The notes below the pieces were generated by a model. The model searched no databases. It saw only the letters and a program-made list of their open reading frames with translations, and was not told where the DNA came from. Source: Gordionus sp. m RMFG-2023 (taxonomy: Eukaryota > Nematomorpha > Gordioida > Chordodea > Parachordodidae). From it: a DNA stretch of 64,000 bases. Both the position numbers and the translations under genes were made by a program. Positions 23,358-35,300 of the stretch are shown in pieces. The stretch is from assembly GCF_954871325.1 (NCBI RefSeq), contig NC_088775.1, positions 6,735,561 through 6,799,560 of the forward strand. The letters are read 5' to 3'. Numbering within the stretch: position 1 is the first letter of the stretch; every line of letters starts with the position of its first letter.

Positions 23358-26300
23358 TTAAAACCGGTGTCTGCATAATGGGCATGTTGTGTTATGACTT
23401 GTCTTAAACCATTTGTACTTTTAAAATAATAATAATTATAATGAATATGGTATAAAGAAAATCTAAGAAAAAAATAAGAAATTAAATAAAATCTCACTGA
23501 GTTGGAAATTTTTACATTTGTACATCTAAAAGATCGATAAATATATTTTTATATTCAATAATTTTCCTCACTTATAATGACAATAACCAGAGTTCGAAAA
23601 ACAATTTTTAAAGATTTATTTAAACTTATAAAAGATTCAAAATTTTAGTTAAAATTTGATCAAAGACTATTCTCGAGAAAATAATAGTGTGATAAATCCT
23701 AATTTTCAGATATAAAATGGATATTCTTAGAAGTTTTGGCATAAAAATTATTTATTTCTAAATTGCAAAAGTTTGATATGGAAAAAATATATATTTCTAA
23801 AAAAATCGTCTATTTAGCCTTCTAACGTCTCGTTCAACAGTTAGCGCGAATTTGCGGGGAAATAAATAAAACATACTCTATTTTTGTATTCTTGGCCGCG
23901 AATTAGCGATAACTGTAAATGAGAAATAAAGCTTCCTCTAACCATCCTAAAAAGAAAGGCCAATTATATTAAAATGGTTAAATGATCTGTTTTATTTGTA
24001 CCGAAAAAAAAAACAATATAAATATTAATTGTACAAACAAAAAAAACAGACCTAAATGAAGTGTCCTAGTTCAAGATCAATCTGTTTAACCCAGGTTAAA
24101 CAGAAATAGGTTTAAAAATAAGACGGACCAGGGTTCGGCCTTAACATATTTTTTTTTAATCCTTACCAAACAAGTAGAATGATATTTATTCTTGCATTGA
24201 GGGCATGTGTTTTTGCCGAGGGAATAATCCTTTGGGTCTATCATAGAAAAGCATATCATACATGACGCAGCTCCTTTCACGTATCTATCAACATTTCGCT
24301 TCCATAATTTTAAACCATCCAAAATGGAACCATCCTAAAATATAACAATGTCAATAAAAAATTTAAAATTTACCTCAAAGTCAGCGAACTTATTAGCTTG
24401 TAAGATAAAATAGTTTATAAAAACATATCAGGGTTGTTTTAAAGATAGCTTTGACAATTATTTAACCCCCCCCCCCTCCCATTGTATATTCTATCGCCTG
24501 TGCCTAGAGCATTCATAGTAGGATCCGATTTAACAGCTGATCGATTTTTAAAATCTGTTTATGAGACAATTTTTTCTATTATTAATAGTAATAATAACTT
24601 TTTTCTATTCGTGATAGTAATTCTAAAAAATATCTTAAAAGAAGAATTGATCTCTTAAACAGATTGCTGTTAAATCGTGTGGGATCGGATGCCATTATGA
24701 ATGCGGCCTAGGCCTTTCTAAGACAACGCAAAGTCATCATACTCTATATATTATGAGCGCGTTTAATTGTAAGAGCCAGGTTCTCCATTGAGTCTGATTA
24801 ATTCCGGATTTTTTGTCGCAAGTTATTTGACACGGGGTCAGCGGGTACTCTAGCGGCAATTTGATGTCTATTTCTATCGAAAAATCGTCAGCTTCGTATG
24901 TAGCAGATATTTCACGAACTTTGCTCTTGACCTGTAATAAATAGCATCCATTTTTTTTTGGATTATAGTCTAATTAGAACAGGATTGACTGTAGCTTAAA
25001 CTGGTTTCAAAAATAAAGTTACCAGTCTACCATAAATAAATCGTTTTGGTTTGTAGGTTCATAATAGGAGAAGTCCCAAAACTCACGAGGCTCCGTAATG
25101 GAGTTTATGTTTTAATCTCAGGAATTTAAAATAACGCGTTTTGGGAGTAAGGTAAAAAATATCGATTATTTGTTTACGCAGCTATTTCAGCTATGGGGTG
25201 CTAAAAAACAGTTGTAAAATATTTCAGAGCAAAATGACCGTTAAATAATGAGGGTCTCACTTCATAAAGATCTTAGATAAAAAAAGCTGCATTATGTTCC
25301 AATAATAAATTAGGAAGAGATTGATGCATAAATCCTTCATCAAAATGTCATCTAAAATAAAAAAATATTATACTTTAACGTAAAATCGGTTCTGATCTTC
25401 GGCGAATGGATTTTTAATGACCTTATTCGGTTTATCAGATTTTGAGCTTGCTTTATTGACCTTAGCCACCGAATTATCTTTGGCAGTGGCGCCATCTTGT
25501 TGAGGGAAATAGATAGCTATTCGGTCGAATTCACGATCCATCAAATGCTTCGCCAATTCGAAATGAACGAATAGCAACTTGTTGACTCTCGCTATGTTAG
25601 CCTTGCTCCTGTTAGATTTTTTACCACCACTACTATCTGGCGAAATCGACCAGACTTGCCTGAGTCTGGTCGGGATTTCGTTCAAGGCTAAGAACACTTG
25701 GTGCAAACAAAGGCATTCGCGAGTAAAAGTGGAAGGATTCATGTTAGTTATTTCGAAACTCGAAGGGGGAAGCGTCGGTTGAGCTTTGAAATCTATTTTT
25801 TTTTTAAATTTGGCGAATAATTAAAACGTCTAGTAACAATAATTTTATCAATTATTATACCAAATGAGCCTACTAAAAGTAATCGCCTCTTTGCTTCTTT
25901 ATGAAGGTCATCAGGGTGTCGAACCGAAGAGCGAATCGTTATTATAAATACTTTCTAACATGTTCAACCCAGTTCATAACTGTATTTGAAATCATATTTA
26001 TTTATTTTAAATGATTGGCATAATTTTAAATATTTTTTAAAAAAAATAATTACCAATTTATGATGTTACCTTAATTTGATAGCTAATGAATGTTTTCAAT
26101 TCAAATAAAGTAATTCAGCTTATGTTCTTTAATTTTATTTGATATTTTTTAAAATATTTTTATTAGATTATTAGGTATTATTATCAAAATAATATAATAC
26201 GATGATTATTTTAAAAAATAAAAAACTTATAAAAACCAAAACGAACCAATATAAATTTGAAATAATCGGAATAAACTATTAAATCGATTAAAGTTTAAAA

Positions 26301-29300
26301 AACGATAATGAATTTTATTTCTAATTCTTTTGTATATATACATTTATATAATAATCCAATTTAATTTCTAATAATATGCAATTTGATTAACCTCGATAAT
26401 ATAATATTACATGTCGGAAAGTTATAATATAATATACAAATAACGTCCTTTTAAAATATATAACGTGACCTTTTAAAATATATCTTACAAAAATAAATAT
26501 TCATATGTAACATAAACCAGGATGCCCACCTTTATGTAGTGGTCATATTCTTAAAATATTTGTAAAATCTGGCCACCTTCCTATATTAGGATATTAATTC
26601 ATATATTGTAATTATTTTACTGTTAATACAATTTAAATAATAGCAACAATTAAAGTACTGAAGCTTAGTTTTGCTGTAAAATGTATCGAAACAAGTAACG
26701 GTAGACGTTAATTTAAAAAAACGCTAGATTATGACATGACATTTATAAATTAAATCTAAGAATTCGTCATTTTATTGGTTTTATATATATAAAAAAATAA
26801 CCTTGTCGAGGTATCAATATTTTTCCCATAGCGGCCATGACAAATAAATCGAAATAGGAATCCATTACGACTTTATTTCTTTCGCCTACATTCTCATCGA
26901 AAGATTCTTGGAACGGTAATCCAACTTTGAGCCACCAGGTATGGAGTACATGTTTGTCCTCGCAATATCTGGGTAAGATTTTGTTGTTCTCATCGTAGAG
27001 TTGGTTGGACCAAGTCAAGATATCGTCAAAGCATTTGTCCAAGCAAAGGTCCACGAGCGTACAATCGGTGCGCTCTTTCGCGAACATGTTATGGACTTCA
27101 TCCATAATCTCGAGCTTGTCATTTTCGCTTTGGGAATAAGACATTATGTCGTTTACGTTGGTCTGTATGGCTTTCAACTTCAGGGATTGGTCGGAACACG
27201 TCCTGAGGCACAGGAAAGTTAGTATAACGGAGTAATTCAAGCCTAAGACCAGTGAGTTTTTAGTGTATTCGTCTAGCAAAGGTAAAAAAAGAGGCAATTT
27301 ATAGCTCGTTGATTATAATAAAATTTGAAATAAATATAAAAGGAAAAACACAGCGCCATCTTTTCCGAAAATCCAACCAAGTTCGATTAAATTGCGCAAG
27401 TTGCTCAGATTGTAATTAAACTATAAACAGATCGTCGTCATATTAATAATTTTTATTTGGATTAATTTTATAGGGAATTTGAAAAATATCGTACCATGTG
27501 GTTAACATAATACGCAGAGATCTGCAGATGAACCATTTTCGCGGGCCTGTCCCGGTTTTTCAAAAATTTCCGGGCTCGGATTTTTTAAAAAGATATTTGA
27601 TTTATTGTTAATTATGGTAGCTAATAATGATGATTTAAAATATTTAGTTTTAAAATATATAGAATAACCGGGCCGGTTATTTGTAAAAAAAAAATTTCAA
27701 GCCCGACCACAAGTATATTTTAAAAAATTAAAATACGACAGCCGGGCTTATAGCCAGGCCAGCAGGTCTCTGATAATATGAAAAAATAGATAGATACATT
27801 TTTAAAAAACATGTGTATCCGCAAAAGAAGATTAATATCTTAAAGAATCATATTTGTCAAATTCAGGCTTTTAAAAGATAAGATTAGGGTCATTTCATGA
27901 TAAATAAATCATAGAACGTTGTTTTTCGGAAGTAAAAAAAATATTAAAAAAATCTTTAGTGCCGATGAAAGTAAAACTAAAAATGAGTGATTTCGATAAG
28001 TAAGAATTAGAATAGAATAATATTATTATTTCCTTGACTTTAACAGTTTTAAGAGATCTCAACTCAAATTCCAACTTAAAGTTCACTTAGAAGTAGAACC
28101 ATATAATAATTGAGATCAAGATCTTGAAATTATAGTTAAATTCTATTAATTATGGTATTACTTTTCGGTTCTGCTAACATGTCGGCATTCGTTTTTTTGC
28201 TCAACAACCCTAGACATCTGTTTAAGACGAGGTTAATTATTTTTGGATATACCATATCTTCATCACCTTCAAAATAAAAACATTAATTAATAGATTTTAG
28301 ACTTAAAAAAATTTCTTTCTTTCCATAATATTTGTATTTTTTTAAAAACCTTCTGGTTCAAGAATCTTTTCCGTATCGGTTTCGAAGATAGTAACGTTTC
28401 TCCATTCTTTATAATTTTTCAAGGTTCTAAAATAGTATATAATATGAATTAGAATTTGAATCGTGATGCCAGCCCCCTCCCCAATATATATATTAGTGAT
28501 CTGCATCGGGCCTAATTTTTCAAGCCCGAACCCGAAATTTTTTAAAAAGTTTTGCCGGCCCGGCCCGAATTCGAAATTTATTTTAAAAAAATTTACGGCC
28601 CGGCCAGGCCCGAATTTATTTAAACATAGAAATTAATTTTTATAATTACTTAAAATAAAAGACATATGTTATATAGCGTTTAGTTTCAATAAATTAAATC
28701 AAAAATTTTTATTTCACATAAAAAATTAATAATAAAATTGATAAATTTATAGATATATTTAATAAAATTTCCAAGGTCCGACCCGACCCGGCCCTAAATT
28801 TTTTTAGAAATATTAGGCCCGGCCCGAACCCAATTATTTTAAATAGAATTAGGCTTGAGCCTGACCCGAAGCCCGTTCAGGCCGGACTTGGGGCGGGTAC
28901 GGGCCGGCCCTAACTTTGCAGATCTCTATTAAAACCCACTTTATATTTAACTTGTTCTATATTTCTACCCGTAATGCTTCCAGTACTTCCTTACATATTT
29001 ATGATTTCTTTTCATTACTCGCCTATCCAAATTTTAAAAAAAAATTTTTTTTTACCCGCAAACCAATAAAAACGATAATGTTTGCAAGCTTATATCCCGA
29101 GAATTGCACAAAAAGTCCATAAATCGCGTTATCAATCGCAAAATCAATTTATCATGGGTTAAATGCTCGAGCGCTTCATCGCTATTTTCCCCTGCTGAGT
29201 CATTGTTAGGAATTTCGTCCAACGCTTTCTCGCAGGTCAATAGCAAATCCTGCATCCGCGAAGCGTAATAGACTGATTTGCAGAGGGAGGCCAAAACCAG

Positions 29301-32300
29301 GGCGTCCAAATAGGAGGAGGCTGTATTATTTAAAATTAAAATTAGGATTTGTGCTATATTAAAAAAAATTATTAGAAGCCATGCTTATAAATTTTAGGCT
29401 AAAGAATAACTTTGTTGAAGAGTTATAACGGGGCAAGAATGACCAGGCTTATTTCGCATAAAGAATTGATAGATGGGTATATAGATGGGCGAAGCAAAAA
29501 ACTCCAAAAATTCCTTGCGCGTTTCTTGGCATTTGTCGGAGGAATTTAATACCAACGAAGTCAGAGATTGGGAAAAGTTTAAGAATTTCAGGATGAACAA
29601 TTTCACATTTATCCTCGACGAGTTCCCGTGATCGATTTTGTAATCGGATACCTTTTCAGCGTAAAGCGTGTCGAGGATGTCTATAACATCCTTTAATTTG
29701 AATATAATTTTTTTTTTTTAAATTGAGGAAATGCAGAATGGGAAAAATATTTTTTTTATCAAGTTTTCATTTTTTTGGATAATATCTTATTTAAAACTTA
29801 TCAGTATCGGGTAAATGCGGTATTAGTGCATTTAATCGTCTACTATTGATCCCTTAAAAGTGTGTACATATAGGTAATCAGCTGTAGACGCCGCTTCGTG
29901 GTATGCGAGTAGACTAAATGGAAATTTATCGTTTAATATATACAATATAGTTTTTTTTAAAAAGATTTTAATTCTAAGTAAAAGGAATACAGTTATTTAA
30001 GGGAAAGGAAAATGCCATTTAGATAAGGTGCAGACAATAAAATGGCCCTATCTAGTGTTGTTAAATGGCTCGTTTTGAGCCTATTTTTAAAAACGGCTAA
30101 CTTAATATTTCGTCCAGAAAAATATTACGCAAGCCTCAAGATTTTGCTCATAGAATGAACAAAGGTCTAGGCATATATTATTGAAATCTCTAGACTTAGG
30201 CAATATTTTTCTGGCTAAAATATTGAGTTAGCCGTTTAACAACACTAGCCCTATCCTATGTATGCACACGCTTAAATATATTTCAATCTAGAATATATTT
30301 ATATCATTGAATAATTGGAAGGATAATTTATTCGTATTTATATTTACGTTTAAATCGAAAAGTAATTTAATGGAATAAAAAAATAGATCGTATCGCTTAG
30401 TCACATGATCATGCCATATTTGATACAATATGGTGTCCAGCTAGGCAAAAAATTTCCTAAATGGAGGTAAATGTTTAATACTCTAAATCCAAAACCGTGT
30501 TTTTTTATAATTTTTTTTTACTTTTCGTTCACTTTCTAACAAACCGGCGGTTGAGTAATATAAGGTTCCATATCAATTTTTAAAAAAAAATATTAGGAGA
30601 ACATTTAAGAAAAATATATTGTTTTTAAATAAATTGTAACAATGCAAATAAAAGAATTATTATAAATTTATATTTTAACATTTTTATTGGAAGAACTCAT
30701 CTATAGGAAAAAAATATGCAATTTGAAATAAAAGTAGATATAGAACACTATAATACTCAACCGATGCAACAACAGTTGCAAACAAAAAAAATAGATTAAA
30801 CTATGAAACGTTGCATTCTAATTTTATATGTGTCACCATCACTAATGAGGGTCTAATTTTCATTTTGATCTAATCTTTAGTTACTATATTTTTATTCTTC
30901 GAAATTTTTAACTTAGTAAATCTATCCCATATCTCCCCAACCTTTAATCCTAATCCATAAGTAAGTACATGTTTTAAACTTTCTAAAAATTATAAACCAT
31001 CCAAAAAATTAGATTGCAAATCTTACATTGCTGATAGTTTCAGCCGACTGCAAATCAAAACATTTCCTAAATATTACTTGAGCTGAGTTATTATTGTATT
31101 ATCGAGAATGATTTAATAAACGTATACATATAAAAACAAACAACAGTTATGAGGTTCCAGTCCAGGTTCCAGTTTCAAACTCAGAATTTTAATTTCAACA
31201 TTTTAGAGGATTTATAAAATATTCTCAGTTTTTTGCTTTTTTGTGCATTTCGCGTTTTAAATTTCATTAGATTTTTTTTACCGGTGTATAGGACACAACG
31301 AGACAAAGCAAGAAATCGGTATTTTTCCTAGTCAAAAACGTGATCGGATCTTCGAACCCGGCATCATTTCCGTCTCTCCCGTTCTTGTTGGAATTCGTGT
31401 GTTCTTGATGATAATGGTACCCCGATATGTGCTCTATAAAAGTTGTAAGCATGCCGAAAAAATCGGTCGAAAATTTGAGATTGTGTTCCAATTGTTGACT
31501 AAATGAATTCAACGGTTGTTTTAAGCTTGCCGCGAGCTCTTTAACAGTCACGAGATCTAGAAAAAATTTGTTGGAAAACCAACTAGAAGCGTACTCAAGT
31601 AAACTATTAACCGGGTGGAATAGAGCGCCAATAGTGGATCCATCGAATTCATTCCTAAATGTTTGAGAAACGTCTTCGAAAACCATGCCCATTTGTGGTA
31701 TGAATTGATTCTCAACGATTAAAGAGTCCGTTTCTGTCATCGCCGTTAGCGAGTCGTAAAGGTTTTCCAATTTTTCCAGCTTGTCGAAAAAGTAGCGGTT
31801 AAGTTCGTTGCGACGCTTTTCCTCCAAATCGTCGTAGGGCGTTACACTATTGATCAACTCTTCCGCTTTGGGGTTGGGCATGAGGGGTAAGGGATTCAGT
31901 GCTAAAAATATTTTCTTTTCCACCTCCTTGCCAAAAGGATATAAGTAAGAAAAGTTGTTAGTAAATTTAAGAGCCCAATCGCCAATTTCGATCAAGCTTT
32001 GTCCAACTTGGTATTGAAATACACATTGGCGGAGAAATGTATTCAAGATAGTAGCACTACATTCATTGGTCTTAAGGTTGAAACTCCGCGAACAGAGGTG
32101 GAGCCAATTTAATAAACGCGAAATTTTGTTAGATATTTCTTTGGTATCGTAATCAGCTGACTGGGGTGGGTTGATATAATTTACAATGATGTTAGAAGTG
32201 TCTAGCGGATTTTGAGAGCGAATTTTGTTTTTTCTCTCTTCCAGGTGTTCCAAGAATTTTATAATATAAAAACCAACCTGAAAAGGCCCGATCGAGTAAC

Positions 32301-35300
32301 GGATAGAAGGGAAGAAAGCGTTTTCGTTAGACGGGAAATAAATATCGCTCAACGGGTAATTAGTGCGATCCCTGCCCGAATCGTTGTCTCTTGGAGTGAA
32401 ATCGTTGGAGAGAAGGTTCAAAAGGTTCCACTAAATCCATTATACAAATAAAAATATATCAAATTGGCAAAACTTATTAGAGCTGATTCCCTCTCGCGTC
32501 GATTTCTGATTTTAATAAAAACATAAAGGTTCCAGTTTTAATAAATTAAAACCCAGGTTAGGTCATAATAAAACCACATTTAAAAAGTGGGACTAGATCT
32601 CTAATTATTGATTGAGAAAAAAAAGGGAACTTGAGAATTCTGGGATAAGCTTCGATCAAAATAATTCTTGATGGCGGAAGGATCTTTGGGTAAAAATGAC
32701 AAAACTAAATCGAACCCAATTTCGCTGTCATCCATTGATTTGGTAAGGGCGAACATCTTTTCCATTAGTTTGATGAGCAATATCTTGCTGTCAAATTATA
32801 ACAGAAATAAACAGTAATTATATATAAATGTCGCTTGCTCTAAGAAATAATTAATTTCATCCTTTCTCTATACTTCAGTTTCTTTCTTTTCAAATTATAA
32901 ACTTTAATTTTATTTTTACTGGAAAGGACAGTTTTCTTCATCGGACTCAAATACTTTTTGACTCGTCATATTTCCTATTTCCTTCAACTTTTCACTATTT
33001 CGTGCATTTTTGTTCAAGTATTTTTGCATGTAACGACCCCAAAATTCAGCTACATCATTCAGGTATGATTCCGTATCGAAATTGGTATTGATTGTCGTTT
33101 CGTTCACATCTAAGGAAGCATTAAAGAATTTAGCCACAACTGACCCATTCAAATCTAAGAATAAAAGAGCCGAATAAACGGAACAGAAATGCGGATCGAT
33201 ATTTGGCGCAATGTTCGGTTCTGCGCGACTTATCGTGGTCCTGACCCAATTAAGGCCGTTTACAATATGTGAGAGACGAGTACGTTTTCTAAAGATTTCA
33301 TCACCATCGTCTAGCAAAAGGCTTATGGAAATCCTGGCAAGATAGCTTAGCAGTGTATTCGCGAGTGTTTCCCAGAAACGCGCCGATGCATCGTCACCTT
33401 TTCCTTGGTGAGCTACTTTAAAAAATTGGCAAAGATTGTCTAAGCAACCTTCGATAGTTCGGTATTCAATCTGAAAGTCGCTATCAAAAAAATCACTGCC
33501 GTGATCGATTGAGATTGAATCTAACACGTTAAATACTGATTTGGAAATGTTTAATAGGAAAGCTAGTTTATGAGTATCGAGCAAAATGAGGCACTTGTCC
33601 GCGTCAAAAGATTTAGTTGATTCTTTATCAGACGCGTAGATGGTTGCAGATGTCGCGACCCGGTCCACCACACCCGTGAAAAGAGATTTGTCCTGCATAA
33701 AATTGTTGTTTAATTTTACAAATAAATAAAATTAAAAATAAATAAAATGCATTTTACAGAAATAATCATTTTAATTCTAATCCTTTCTTCTTCAAATGGG
33801 CATCGAATCATTTTGAGAAAAATCTTAGCTCCTAAAATTTGAGATTCAATGTCTCCAGGAAACTATTTTTCATAATTAACTAAATTCTTTAGAGTCCATT
33901 GAATAGGGCCAGAGGTTGCTGTCTTGACTTGTATGTGTTTTAAAACTAACATATACAATGTAGTGTCTATCAAAAATCTTATTTATGCGCCTTTTTGATA
34001 AAAAAAAGGTGTGGTTAACATAAGATCAAAACTTTCTACCATTGTATATGTGAAATCTCGAAGCGTTTATTTTTTTTTTGGTTAAAATCTTTTCGTTATT
34101 TTATAGAAAGCGTAAAAATCGAGTTTCCGTCAACACTTTAAAACCAATATTAAAATAATTATTTATAAAAATAAACTTTTAAAAAAAAATACATGTTTCA
34201 CGTACTAAACTGAAGATATTTTCGAATAATTTTATCTGATCCATGTCATTCACGTGAAAAAAAGTAGTCGCCAAGATTCTGGACATGTGCGTGATTGACA
34301 GGAGGGAGAATCTGTCAGAATTTTGGTAAACGTTATGCAATCGCGTAAATATCCTCTCGTAGTCTTCTCCCGCTAAATTTTGGTTAAAAGCCCCATCGAC
34401 CTCGTATAAAATTTGAAGATTCTCCAGAAATAATGGGGTTAATGATGGATCGAGGTTGTGTTGATATTTGAGACAATAATTTAATTGGCAAGTATAACTC
34501 AAAGTTTGTAATAAGGCAGAATAATATTCGTGGTTATTATCTTTTGAAATCGGTAGAGGATTGATGATGCCACAATCCCTGAACAAACTACTTATGAATT
34601 TGTGTAACAATAAGGCCAAATTTTCGTAAAATACTTTAGCAGATCCCTTATTTTTTAAGTTGTCCAATAAGGTTAAGACACCAATAGATGAGAGGAATGG
34701 CTTTACGTGCATGAAATTCATATTTTTAATAAGATCATTAGTACTATGAGAACGGAAACGTAATTCCTTCGTTTCTCGAGGTGATTTATCGACGCCACCA
34801 CTGCAGACAATGGGAGCCAATAATTCGTTCGTTATAATTTCGAAGCATTTTGTGGCTATACACGAATTCACGATTTCATTTTGGACGCACTCGCGCAAAA
34901 ATTTACCAAAGCTATGCATGAAAGGCGGGTTGGGCGCGGGAATAATGCCGTGCACGTTACAAAGGGTTGATATTTGATGTCGACAGAACTTATAGACCTA
35001 TGTTTATGAAAATTGAAGTTATAAACCATAAAATTGCAATAGATTTAATAAAAAAATTTATATTACCCAATCATCGAGAAATATATTGAGCCAATCATCA
35101 TTTTTAAAAGTAGAGAGAACGTAGGATATGCATTCGAAATAGCAATCGTATATGGTAGATGTCTTTTGGGAATTCCTAATCCTGGAATTCGAAAGAGTCG
35201 AATCTTTCAAACTTTTATCAATAATTATTTGTAAAATAGTATATTTAAAAATAAATTGATTATAAATTAAAAAATTCTATTCTTAACCCTTCAATATTCT

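Larger units (their letters stand above)
23358..29690 (-). other. LTN1: LTN1 exons 13-21: C-terminal part with RWD and RING
   Basis: Exons (start-end on the window): 13 29,411-29,690; 14 29,056-29,320; 15 28,350-28,426; 16 28,162-28,266; 17 26,802-27,304; 18 25,374-25,792; 19 24,743-24,931; 20 24,167-24,334; 21 23,358-23,417. Exons 18-19 encode the RWD region (ALNEIPTRLRQVW, VKSKVREISATYEADDFSIE, LPLEYPL, QTQWRTWLLQLN). Exon 20 encodes DGSILDGLKLWKRNVDR and the first six zinc ligands. Exon 21, only 60 bp, encodes YKWFKTSHNTTCPLCRHRF and the stop. It was found through the missing last RING ligands: exon 20 alone ends after ...YHSTCL. Exon 17 begins needing phase 2, while exon 16 ends in phase 1 at its best donor; a weak GTTAGC donor within exon 16, or a missed small exon, would resolve this. 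Confidence 0.9.

Noticed and set aside
25579-25782. 67-codon plus-strand open frame
   Set aside because: Shadow of LTN1 exon 18 on the opposite strand.
27001-27222. 73-codon plus-strand open frame
   Set aside because: Shadow of LTN1 exon 17.
32212-32451. 79-codon plus-strand open frame
   Set aside because: Shadow of LTN1 exon 12.
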